Assembly: GCF_030864355.1 (NCBI RefSeq)
Contig: NC_083396.1
Coordinates: forward strand, 2,790,001 to 2,854,000
DNA length: 64,000 nucleotides
DNA from: Cutaneotrichosporon cavernicola
Taxonomy: Eukaryota; Basidiomycota; Tremellomycetes; Trichosporonales; Trichosporonaceae
Direction of reading: 5' to 3'
The position numbers and the translations under genes are program-made. Under the pieces are notes generated by a model. That model searched no databases. It saw nothing but the letters and a program-made list of their open reading frames with translations, and had not been told where the DNA came from. Positions 43,860 to 53,163 of this stretch are shown in pieces; the first letter of the stretch is position 1; each line of letters begins with the position of its first letter.

Positions 43860-44366
43860 ATGCGTCCAATCTTCCTTCTCCTCGCAGTCGCCGCTATCGC
43901 CCAAGAGACTGTCACCGTCACGGTCACAGTTCCAGCCAACCAGCCGGCGCCACCGCCGCCGCCCGATGCTCAGACCAACGGCGGTCCCTTCGCCCCGACG
44001 ACGATAATAACTATCACCGGCAGCGTCGACCAGGCGGCCCTCAGCAGCATCCTGAACCCCAAGAATACCGACGGTCAGCAGGTTCCCGCGACTCCCACTG
44101 TCGCTCCCACCTCCGCCACCGATCAGACTCCGGCCCCGTCCCCTACAGACCAGGCAGCCTCTCCTGCTCCCACAACCCCGGCCAACCCCGCTACCACCCC
44201 CACCCCTCCCGCGTCCATGCCAACGCCCACGCCGACGGCCCCTCCTACTGCCGAAACGCCCACCCCGGCGCCAAGTCCTACTCCCACACCCAAGAGCGGA
44301 AGCAGGATCGCCAGTCCTGCCCTCGCCATGGTGCTCGTTGGCCTAGGAGCTGCAATGGCGTTATGA
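43860..44366 (+). CDS. Secreted Thr/Pro/Ala-rich protein, probably GPI-anchored (surface protein 1)
   Basis: Intron-free, 168 residues. A signal peptide (MRPIFLLLAVAAIAQ) is followed at once by a valine/threonine strand TVTVTVTVP, a Pro run, and the motif TTIITITGSVDQAALSSIL. The centre is almost only Pro/Thr/Ala/Ser, suited to dense O-glycosylation. It ends with a small-residue site (KSGSR) and a hydrophobic C-terminus (LAMVLVGLGAAMAL), as expected of a GPI-anchor signal. It is a paralogue of the next gene (44986): same signal-TVTVT start, same ITITGS motif, same ending. A wall or surface role is inference. Confidence 0.8.
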   Translation: MRPIFLLLAVAAIAQETVTVTVTVPANQPAPPPPPDAQTNGGPFAPTTIITITGSVDQAALSSILNPKNTDGQQVPATPTVAPTSATDQTPAPSPTDQAASPAPTTPANPATTPTPPASMPTPTPTAPPTAETPTPAPSPTPTPKSGSRIASPALAMVLVGLGAAMAL

Positions 44367-44985
44367 GATACTAGGACAAGGGCTATATAGTTGAAAGCTT
44401 GAATGCAATGGCTTTAGTATGCACGAATTGAATCTACCATTAGCAGGACGAGACAGATGTGTTCGAACACTCAAGAGCTGTGAAATCGTTTGTTTGTTCG
44501 GCATTTCCGTTGGACTGCCTGCGTTGGCTGATGTGTGAGCACCTCTCGGCTTGGCGGAGCACATGCTCTGCTTAGGCGTCTTGTGGAAAACTCGCTTCCC
44601 TTGCTAGTTCCGGACGACTCGCTCCTCGTGCTCGCGACACACGATGCACGAGTCCACCCCTCTCGGTTAATGCGCCCCTGCGCCTGCCAGAATAGCCCCG
44701 ACACCTCTGACCGTCATCATGTGCCATCGAGTTTGGGCGCCTAGGACTGAGACGCAGGCGCAGGCGCATGTGCAGAGCGTCATGGATGATCTCATCCAGA
44801 TCACTGTGGCAGTTGTCATATAATCCGCTCTGTCCAGTCTCTTCACCGCCTGGATCTCCTGTCACTGTTTCCCATCTCCACCGCCTGGATCTCCTCTCAC
44901 TGTTTCCCATCTCCACCGCCTGGATCTCCTCCCACTGTTTCCCATCTCCACCGCACTGCCTCAAGATCCACCATACATACACACC
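44367..44985. other. Spacer between the two paralogous surface protein genes
   Basis: About 620 bp. Besides the 35-bp repeat array (44841-44945) and a TATAAT at 44819-44824, nothing is seen. Both sit just upstream of the second gene and may form its promoter. Confidence 0.5.
44841..44945 (+). repeat. Three tandem 35-bp repeats upstream of surface protein 2
   Basis: Three almost identical 35-bp units (beginning ctccaccgcctggatctcct, ending tcactgtttcccat) with a partial fourth start. They end about 40 bp before the ATG at 44986, between a candidate TATA element and the start codon, so they may be in the 5' UTR. Confidence 0.9.
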
Positions 44986-46059
44986 ATGCTCCCACTCCTA
45001 CCCTTCCTTATCGCCGTAGCGGCCCAGACAGTCACCGTCACCGACATTCGCTACGTCCCTCCCGAGGCGCCCCACGGTGTGGGTGGTGAACATGGCGAGG
45101 TCACCATAACCAAGACGTTTGTTATTACCGGCGCGTTACCGACTTTTGAGCCGGTGGCCACTCAGGCTCCTCAGGCTCCTCAGGCTCCTCAGGCTCCTCA
45201 GGCTCCTCAGGCTCCTCAGGCTCCCCAACCTCCACAGGAACCCCAAGGCCCTCAACAGGAACCCCAGGCTTCCCCCAATGAGCCCCAGGAACCTCAGCAG
45301 CAGACACCGGGTCCAGCCCCACAGCCTGCCCCGAGTCCTCAGCCAGAGCCTGCCCCGAGTCCTCAGCCAGAGCCTGCCCCGAGTCCTCAGCCAGAGCCTG
45401 CCCCGAGTCCTCAGCCAGAGCCTGCCCCGAGTCCTCAGCCAGAGCCTGCCCCGAGTCCTCAGCCAGAGCCTGCCCCGAGTCCTCAGCCAGAGGCAGCCCC
45501 GAGTCCTCAGCCAGAGCCTGCCCCGAGTCCCCAGCCAGAGCCGGCCCCGAGTCCCCAGCCTCAGCCCGAGCAGCCGGCCGCGAGTCCCCAGCCTCAGCCC
45601 GAGCAGCCGGCCGCGAGCCCCCAGCCTGAGCCGGCGACCCAAGCTCCCGCAGACACCCAACCCGCCCCCGGCGCTGCCACACAGCCAGTCAACCCTCCCG
45701 TAACAGTCATCACGGTCACCGGCTCGATCGACAACAACGCCCTCAGCAGTCTTCTGTACCAGCCGACCGCGCTTGCCGCGGGCCCAGCCGGCCCTAACAC
45801 CGACACGGTCCCAACCCCAGCCACGACGAACAAGGACGCCCTTGGTCCTGCAGGACCTAACCCCACGACGGCGGCGCCGGCCACGACCAACCCCAAGGAC
45901 CTGGGCCCGGCGGGCCCCAACCCGACCGACGAGACTACGGCGCCAGCGCCCTCGCCGGCCAAGACGACTGCGCTGCAGACGCCGGCTAGTGGTGGTGGCA
46001 TTGTTCGTCCTGCGGTTGGGGTGTTGCTTGTGTGTGCTGGTGCTGTTATTGCTGTGTAA
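44986..46059 (+). CDS. Secreted Pro/Gln-rich repeat protein, probably GPI-anchored (surface protein 2)
   Basis: Intron-free, 357 residues. A signal peptide (MLPLLPFLIAVAAQ) is followed by TVTVTDIRYVPPE and TITKTFVITGALP. Then comes a QAPQAPQ run (9-bp DNA unit), about nine copies of an eight-residue unit PAPSPQPE (24-bp DNA unit), and QPQPEQPAASP units. The paralogue-defining motif VTVITVTGSIDNNALSSLL follows, then three copies of an (L)GPAGPN unit. It ends in a hydrophobic tail (VGVLLVCAGAVIAV) typical of GPI attachment. It differs from its upstream paralogue mainly by expansion of the repeats. Likely a cell-wall or surface protein; ligand unknown. Confidence 0.82.
   Translation: MLPLLPFLIAVAAQTVTVTDIRYVPPEAPHGVGGEHGEVTITKTFVITGALPTFEPVATQAPQAPQAPQAPQAPQAPQAPQPPQEPQGPQQEPQASPNEPQEPQQQTPGPAPQPAPSPQPEPAPSPQPEPAPSPQPEPAPSPQPEPAPSPQPEPAPSPQPEPAPSPQPEAAPSPQPEPAPSPQPEPAPSPQPQPEQPAASPQPQPEQPAASPQPEPATQAPADTQPAPGAATQPVNPPVTVITVTGSIDNNALSSLLYQPTALAAGPAGPNTDTVPTPATTNKDALGPAGPNPTTAAPATTNPKDLGPAGPNPTDETTAPAPSPAKTTALQTPASGGGIVRPAVGVLLVCAGAVIAV
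45157..45234 (+). repeat. 9-bp coding repeat (APQ)
   Basis: Tandem gctcctcag units, eight or so, reading Ala-Pro-Gln within surface protein 2. Confidence 0.9.
45331..45560 (+). repeat. 24-bp coding repeat (PAPSPQPE)
   Basis: About nine tandem copies of a 24-bp unit containing cctgccccgagtcctcag, near-perfect at DNA level, within surface protein 2. Length variation between strains would be expected. Confidence 0.9.
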
Positions 46060-46257
46060 TTGGTGATTGTGATTTGGTGATAGGTAATAACCAGTAATTC
46101 ATGCACGACAAGTCAGCGAGGTTACGCCGAGGTCAGTCGCGTCAGCTCCAATCCACTTGGTAGATCAGCAACCCCTTTTTCCGCCTCCCCCCTCCCCCCT
46201 CCCCCTCCTACTGAATGTTACTCACACTTCTGACTACTCTACATCTCTACGGTGTAT

Positions 46258-46312
46258 CACCACCACCGGTCCTCGAACGCCGCATCACCACCACCGGGCC
46301 TCGAACGCCGCC
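46258..46312 (-). repeat. 28-bp tandem duplication at the 3' end of the PhyH gene
   Basis: Two 28-bp copies with one mismatch; the first spans the last codons and stop, the second lies just after it. The unit is not a multiple of three, so the second copy is out of frame. Confidence 0.8.
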
Positions 46313-47483
46313 TCCTTGTCCGCAAAGCGCACGTCGGTCGCGAAGCGGATCCGCTCGTCTGGGTCCTCGTTGTTCGCACTGCAATGTACCATGGTGCAGT
46401 GGTGGAAGACAACGTCGCCAGCCTGGTAATTGGCAATGAGCCAGCGGCGGCGAGTCTGTTCCGCAAACGCGCGGCAGTCACGCGTAAGTCCGCCTCCCTC
46501 GAGCATCTGGAATCAGACCTGCTCTCTCTCCAACTCACGTTGATGTTGAAAGCATCAATTTGCTCGTCGTCGGGCAGGTCCTTGTTCCACTCGATGAAGC
46601 CGTTCTCAATCTCCTCGCCAATCGTAACGCTGTCCTCTAGGTACATGAGGCCGCCTCCGAGTGGGGTGATATCGCCAATCGGCACCCACGCCGTGAGGGC
46701 ATCAGGCTCCATCCCGCGGAGATACCTATTGTCAGCTCGAGTTGGTTGGGGCTCACATTTGGTCATAATGTACTCGCGTGGCGCAACGGTACGCGTGTGG
46801 GATATTGGTACGGAGTAGCTGCATCCGGAAACGGAAAGGCTTCTTCCACCCGCTTTTGATCCGGGTTGCCATCTCCATGATAAGAGGGTGGTCGGCGAAA
46901 TCGCACAGGTATTTCTCGTGGTTGGCCTGTGTGCGATGGTTGAGGAGGAGGTCATCGGATTCGAGGCGGTGTTCGCGAGCGATCGAGGGATCCTGTGCGC
47001 CCTGGGGTCAGCGGCCAAGATGGGGGCGGCGTTGCGCACGGGCCAGGTGGGCATGGATGGTGGACGGTGGATGGTGGCAACTCACAAGACCAGAGTAGAT
47101 GCCCTCGACAGGCTCGGTCCCCTCCTTCAACACGCCGGTGTGCTGTACGCTCTCGAAGAACTGCCGCCGTACCGCCATGACTTGCTCAATGGGAAGTAGG
47201 CCACGAAGGTGTACTACGCCGTCGCGCTCGTAGGCCGCGCGGATGTCTTCAATAGGTGCGTCGGCGGGCAGGGACGGCAGCCAGCCGAGGTGGTCCGTCG
47301 GGATCTGGGGTCAGCTAGCGTCCGCTAGCGTTGCGGCTCGACACTCACAATCCCACCCTCGTTGCCTTCGATTTGCATGTCCCCCAGATCCCACTTGCCC
47401 TGCACACGGTCGCCGTCGGTGCGGAGCTTGCGCCGCACCGTTGACACGGGGTCGGGATAGCGCGAGATGTCGGAGATTGTCAT
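46285..47483 (-). CDS. Phytanoyl-CoA dioxygenase (PhyH) family oxygenase
   Basis: Exons 47483-47349, 47304-47086, 47001-46757, 46725-46539, 46506-46285; 335 residues. A 2-oxoglutarate/Fe(II)-dependent hydroxylase; substrate unknown. Residues 60-85 (AAYERDGVVHLRGLLP) match the PhyH start; the iron-binding HxD is H196-Y-D198 in RVHYDQMYLRG, followed by ALTAWVPIGD and GGGLMYLEDS. The distal His is probably H303 (MVHCSANN), with a 2-oxoglutarate-binding Arg at 314 or 316 (ERIRF). The HYDQM motif only appears when a 31-nt intron (46726-46756) is removed, and another intron is 32 nt (46507-46538). Fungal relatives work on lipids or small secondary metabolites; neighbours give no hint. Confidence 0.87.
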
Positions 47484-48023
47484 TGTGTGTTGTGCAGTAC
47501 TAGAAGGAATGTTGTCACGAGAAAGAGCAGACAATAGCAGACAAGAGCAGCCGCGCTGCGGTGTCGTGTGCGCTTGCTTGCATTCGCTTGCTTCTGACGC
47601 GTATGCTCATGCCCCCGCTGAGGATGATGTGGTCAGATGACCATGGACAAGGTCGGTTAGATCGGGATCGGAAGATACCGAGGCTTATCTGCCCCTCACT
47701 CTTTCATCCCGTTGCATCTCCTGTATCTACGTGGCCTCCAGCACCTCGTCGACCCAGTAGCGCTTCACAATGTCGTCTTTGATTGATCCGGTCTGTGTTA
47801 GCTGGGACCATAGTGGGATGAATGTCTGTAAAGCAAAGGCTTAAAGAGGAAGAGAAGACGACTTGAGGCCCGCATCTGCGACCAAGGACAGCTGATAACG
47901 GGATGTCCAACTTTCTCCAACCACGATGAGGCAACTCTCCTGCACAGAAGGCCTCGCTTTGGCGACGCACAGTTGGTACAATCAGTCATGACGTGCCGAT
48001 GTGTAATGATGCATGCAAGTCTA
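47484..48023. other. Intergenic region between PhyH and UTP12
   Basis: About 540 bp including the PhyH promoter and UTP12 terminator. It contains a short exon-like open stretch (47727-47792, minus strand), discussed among the findings. Confidence 0.5.
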
Positions 48024-51000
48024 TCAAACAACCGCCACGCGCTTCCGCTTCGTTCGGCTCTCCTCGAGTCGTCGGCGGACAGCCTCCTCATCCATACCCT
48101 CCTCCTCCAGCAAGCCCGCAGTGCGTTCCCCCTCCCACCGAGCGCGGAGGAACCGGAGCGCAGCGAGGTTGTATCCCATCTGAGCGCGGTGTCGTCCGAG
48201 CGCAGACCGGACGTGTGTGCGCAGAGAGACAAGTCGTGCCCGCATGACGCGGTTAGCGACAATCTGGGCGTGGTGCGTCCGGATCAGGAAATGCAACAGG
48301 CGCGCAGTTAGGACAATATCCCTGTCTGCGACGGCCCACGCGTCGAGGTAGCCGAGGAGGGAGATGACGTTGCGGAACGGCAGGACGAGGAGCGCATCTT
48401 CCATGTGTGCAGCCGGGATCGATGCGAGCGTGTTGTAGACGTGCTCGTCGGCCTCAACGCCGCGGGCCGCCAGCTCGGGGTTCTTCGCTGGCGCGGGAAG
48501 GGAGGCGCCCGCGTCACCGAGACGTGCCTTCTCAGCCTCCCATTCCTCCGTCGCTTCGCGGTCCGCATCGGCGAGCGCGAGCGCGTCCATGATCCGCTCG
48601 CCGGCCATGAGCGTCTCGGCCGTCTGCTTCTGCACAGCCTCGGCTTCTCCCTCCCCGTCGCCGTCCTCGGTGTCGAGGCGGTTCATCGAGTCGACGAGGG
48701 CGGCGTCGTGAGCAGCCTCGAGCTCCCGCTCCCGCTCCTCGTCAAGGAAGAGCGGCTCATCCGTCTTCTCCCAGATGCGGATGCTCTTGTCGTGCGATCC
48801 AGTCACCACATAGCTGCCCTGATGCGAGACGGCGAGAGCCCAAATCTCGCCCTGGTGCCCCTCGAGCTTCTGGATGAGCTCAAATTTGTCGCCGTCCCAG
48901 TACTTGAGCACGCGGTCCTTGCCCACGCTCCAGAAGTAGTGGCTGTTCTTCTCGAACGCGACGGACATGACGCTGTCGTCGTGCGCAAAGAGCGAGCGGT
49001 GGCAGTCGCCAAAGTCCAAGCCCCAGATCTTGACGTTCTTGTCGGCAGAGCAAGTCAGGATCAGCTTCGAGTCGCTGCTGATGTCCAGCGCCAGAACGGG
49101 GAGCTTGTGCCCGTACAGCGAGAGGAAGAACTTGAGCGTGTCGGCGAAGAAGATCTTGACTGTCGAGTCGAGGAGCGAGACGGCCAGCAAACGCCCGTCG
49201 GGGCTGTACTTGACGGCCAAGACGTCGTCCGTCATCTTGAGGGTCTTGACGTGAACCAGCGCGAGCTGCTTGTTCTTGTACTGCTGTTAGCTCAACAAGG
49301 AGTATTGTAGCTCACAATAGTCTCAACGCCGAGGCGGCTGACCACGCGCTCGCCCTCGCCCTCTTCCCGCATCTCAAAGTCCCAGAACTTGACATCCTTG
49401 TCGGCGCTACCCGAGACGAGGCCACGGCCGTCTGGGCGCACATGCAAGGCCCACACGGGCCCCTTGTGCGCCTCGTACCGCTGAAGAAGGACCGACGCGG
49501 CGACGTCGTACAGCAGCAGCTCGCCGGCCTTGGTGCCCACGACGACGTGGCGGTCGCCAGGCAAGAACGTGCAGCACAGCGCGTACCCGCACTCCATGGT
49601 GCGCAAGCACGCCGTCGATCGCATGTTCCACACCTTGAGCGTGCCACTCGCAGCCGACGCGAGGACCTGGTCGTCGCTGCTCACTGCGAGCGCGCGCACG
49701 TCCTGTCGGTGTCCCGCCAGCTCGACCGAGTGCACCTTTGCCGGCTCGGGGGCGTTCCCATCGGCGAGCTTGCTCTTCTTCGCTCCCTGTGGAGACGGGA
49801 CAGAGTACGACTCCAGCGAGTTGTTCGCCAACGCGAGGAGGAGAGACATCGACTTGGCGCCGTCCTCGCCGAGGGAGAATGACTTGACCTTGGCGTTGGC
49901 CTTGACGACACACCAGGTTGTCACGCGGTCTTCCCAAGCGATGGGCTCCTCGTTCATTGCCTCCTCCTCGACATCGACGCCCTTCTTCTTGCTCTTCTCG
50001 CGGTCGCGCTTCTTCCGCCGTGCGCGCTTTGCCGCCACCTCCTCTTCTGACCGCAGGCGCAGGACAGCTGTCGTGCGCTCCGACGTCTGTGCCAGGATCA
50101 CAGGGAGGGTCGGGTGGAACGCTAACTGCGAGACGGGATGCGTCGACGGCGGCAATGGCACAGTGCAGAGCGGGAGCACGAGTTTGGGAAGCTGCTGTTA
50201 GCTGTGGACCAGACCATTCTGAAAGCTCACCTCTCCGTTCTCGTTCTCCTTCAGGCCCTCGGCCAGGGCGGCCTTGTCGATCGTCCACGCGCGTACCTCA
50301 CCGTCACCGCTGCCCGTGAGGATGAGCCATCGCCCGTCATCCTCGGCCTCCTCTTCATCCTTGACCGCGCATGACCACACCTCGCTGCGCCCAACAACCA
50401 CTGTCTGCACGCAGTGCTGCGTGCTCAAGTCCCAGAGCTTGAGGTACGTGTCGCGCGACGTCGTGAGTAGGTATCCAGCATGCTGGGTAGCGCCGAGGGT
50501 TGGGTGGGGAATGAAGTGGAGGCTGGTAACAGGTCCACGGTGCCCGCGGAGACGGAACAGGCCGACCTCAGCAACGCGGTCCCAGACGACGACCTCGCCC
50601 TCGCTGCCACCGGAAGCGAGGCGACCTCCATCGGCGTCCCACGCAAGCGCCGAAACTCCCTTCTTGTGTCCGTTGAAGGTGACGACCTCGACGGCCTCGA
50701 CGCCCGGCGTCTCGGGATCCCACGACCAAAGACGGATCGAGCCGTCCGCATAGCTCACGGCGAACGTGCGCGCTGTGGAGGAGGTAGATTCTTCGGGAGC
50801 TGGCGCTGGCGTAAGGTATGTGATGGGCGATGTGACACCGGTCGCGTGCCACATTGATGCGAGTTCGCCGCGCTTCACGTCCCACACCAGCACGTCCTCC
50901 CATCCGGCGACATATGCGAGGCGCCCATCGTAGCTACTGTTTGCTGTTGGGGAACAGATTACACCAAAGGCCTGCTGTCAGCCTCTCCGGAAGAGCTCGC

Positions 51001-51041
51001 CTCACCTGTGTAGGCCCATGGCGCATGTATGTGCGGGACAT
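48024..51041 (-). CDS. UTP12: U3 snoRNP protein Utp12 (Dip2/WDR3)
   Basis: Exons 51041-51006, 50971-50231, 50191-49316, 49280-48024; 969 residues. It is part of the UTP-B subcomplex of the small-subunit processome, needed for 18S rRNA maturation in the nucleolus. Two WD40 propellers are visible, e.g. VLVWDVKRGELAS, KGVSALAWDADGGRLASGG, LKLWDLSTQHCVQT, VWNMRSTACLRTMECGYALC, VSGSADKDVKFWDF and VYGHKLPVLALDIS-like LYGHKLPVLALDIS, KNVKIWGLDFGDCH. Then comes an acidic linker and the helical Utp12 C-terminal domain (KQTAETLMAGERIMDALALAD, EDALLVLPFRNV). The 12-residue first exon starts MSRTYMRHGP. Introns are 34, 39 and 35 nt, all with cagcag-type acceptors next to the branch point. The tail is basic (RKRVAVV). 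Confidence 0.95.
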
Positions 51042-51453
51042 GGTGTTTACTCGCTGTGTAGATTGCGATGGGTCAGTATCGGTCAAGTGGTCATTCACCA
51101 GAACTTCGCGCCGAAAATTAGGTTCCGTCGGTTTGTCACGTGACGGTGTTGACTAACTCTCCACCCTCCACCGGCCATGTGCAGCTCCCTCTCGTCTCTC
51201 GTGTTCTCCATCTCCAAGTGCAACGCGGGACGAAACGATACAGAACAGTGATAGGACGGGAGTGATGACTAGGTACTATTGGGGCTACAATTTTTCAGGA
51301 CGTTATGTCGCTCCTCTTTGTCCTTCACACCTCCATCGGCCCGTACCAGAAGTGGATATCCTCCCATCGCCCCCGCTGAGTCAGAGGTTCCTCGCGCTTC
51401 CAGTACCACGTCTCCAGGAACCAAGAGGTGATAGCTCCAACGGAGGGCCAGTG
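51042..51453. other. Upstream region of UTP12
   Basis: About 410 bp; contains UTP12 promoter sequence and no recognisable gene. Confidence 0.5.
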
Positions 51454-51728
51454 TCACTTCCACTTGAGCACCTCACCATCCGCACCGGGTGCAGGAGAGA
51501 GGAGGTCCTCGAACCCGACCTCTTTAGCATCCCGAAGAACTTGAGGATGACGTGCCAGGCGTACGTGAGACCGGTGGGCGGAGGAGGGTTGGCAGCATCG
51601 ATGAGGACTTGGAGTTGGATCGTCCGGATACCGCGCACGGCTGGGAGGATGAGCGGGCTGGACGGCGCTGAGGGCGAACGTAAGCCGAAGGGCCACAGGC
51701 CGAGGCCGAGGGAGGAGATGGAGGCCAT
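51454..51728 (-). CDS. Small hypothetical protein, splice pattern unresolved
   Basis: The ATG at 51728 opens a frame beginning MASISSLGLGLWPFG and continuing through RGIRTIQLQVLIDAANP to YAWHVILKFFGML. The best-looking C-terminus, KEVGFEDLLSPAPGADGEVLK, lies in the next frame and ends at a TGA at 51454-51456. A small intron near 51535-51590, or a frameshift, would be needed to join them; several GT/AG pairs are possible and none is clearly right. Without joining, the first frame runs to 51381. The product would be a protein of roughly 80-115 residues with a hydrophobic first third. Function unknown. Confidence 0.35.
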
Positions 51729-52518
51729 TGTGAACGAATAGTTAGGGGTCAGTAGAGTAGAACGATAGTCAGCCAGCTATATGTCCACGGCGGGTGCATC
51801 AGTCGCAATGATCGCAACCACACAAAGTGCGAGAGGACAATGCACATTGTCGATGATGAGAATGCGATGTGCGATCAAAGGCGGAGCCATCGCCATGTGG
51901 TCACCATTGACGGATGGCTCCTCGCCAGTCCCTCGAGACTTTGATGAAGTCGCAGACACTGAACGCTCTGTGCACATCACACCGTTATGATGTGCTCATG
52001 TGCATGGTCGCATTGAATGGAGGATGGAGAGAATCATGGACGTCGACCTCCGACCAACTCGGCGACATAGCCTTCATCCTGTAAACTGACAAGACGAACC
52101 CGCCAATATTTCTCCCAGAGGACACCAAGCATGGCAACCGATTTGGATTCTGAGGAGAACCGGCGCCATCGATAACCTTAACGTGTGTGGTCAAAATCTG
52201 TTGAAAATGCATGTTGGGTGGATGCCACTATCAAATTCCGTCCTTCCCGATCCCGTCGGTGCCCAACAACTCCTTTCAGAGTTGTCACTAGTTTCGCAGT
52301 TGTCTTGCGACCAGACTCGCCAGTCTCGAAACTACAGTATGGACAGACGTTTGCCAACCTTTCTCCTCGTCCCTTTGTGATAACCCTCCAGGAAGTGTGC
52401 TTCTAGAGTTACCACGCCCAGGCTTCCGCGCCTCCAAAGCCGCCCCCTGCGCCGCTCGGGCGAGTCAACCCATTCCTGATAGACGTCTTGCTCTAACCTG
52501 CCCACTGCACTCCTCGCC
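51729..52518. other. Intergenic region, 0.8 kb
   Basis: No gene recognised. It may include the remains of the promoter of the decayed gene that starts at 52519. Confidence 0.5.
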
Positions 52519-52836
52519 ATGCTCCTCATAACCAGCTTACTCCTGGCCTCACTGTCCCGCGAGGAGCGTCACCGAAGCTTCCAAGCACGAGCTCAATGGC
52601 CGCTCGCCCAATGCCCACGCGCGCCAGATCATGACATGCGCCGGCTCACTCGTCTTCACGATCTGCAGCTTCCCGCGGTGTGCCTCCGTCAGCATATTCT
52701 GTTTTGGAAGCAAATCTCCCATCAGACAAGGCTGAAAAAATACATAGGCGATGCATGGTCCAACGGCGCGACGTGCTGCTTCGCTGGCGAAACGGAGGAA
52801 CAGTGTCGGAAGTGTAAGTCGGACAGAGAATGGTAG
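52519..52836 (+). pseudogene. Decayed copy of the Cys-rich surface-protein N-terminus
   Basis: The segment retains a signal-peptide-like start (MLLITSLLLASL). In another frame it has VTEASKHELNGRSPNAHARQ, then CAGSLVFTICSFPRCAS, and after a damaged intron GDAWSNGATCCFAGETEEQC. These follow, in order, the start of the intact gene at 54835-53164 on the other strand (GVTPASKY, ARSPNLQARQ, CAGSPVFERCGGPWCAP, NGATC, TEEQCRA). Damage visible: a frameshift just after the signal peptide (near 52565), loss of the GT donor after FCFGSK, an in-frame stop if that intron is not removed, and deletion of the LDSRWC segment. A donor like that of the intact gene (gtaagt after CRK) survives, with a ctgatatcag acceptor near 52857, but the homology then fades. 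Confidence 0.7.
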
Positions 52837-53163
52837 TAGGAACAGGCTGATATCAGCGATTGACTACGTCAAATCAATAATTCAACGAGGCAGAACCCCT
52901 CGGCCACCCTATTGCATATCCATGAAGTGGGTGGAACGCCGACGCTCTCTTTGTGGAACGAGACGCAGGCTCAAGTCGCCAATAGTTCCACACATTTGCC
53001 CTGGGCGTAAGCGAACGGTTACAAGTTAGTAGGGACGTCTATGTCTACGCAACCAGAGTCAGTCAACCCCGAAGCGCGAAGGCTTAAATCGGCAGTGTTT
53101 ACGCGATCAAACGCGGCGTCACCATTGGCATTGATGCAGTTTGAACACAAAAAAGTATGAAGC

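Noticed and set aside
45125..45682. Long minus-strand frames made of DSGQALAE-type and RLWLRTRG-type repeats
   Set aside because: Shadow of the 24-bp coding repeat in surface protein 2.
48405..49310. 300-codon open frame on the + strand antisense to UTP12
   Set aside because: It mirrors the WD40 coding sequence; GC-rich codon bias opens antisense frames. No domain and no introns or signals of its own.
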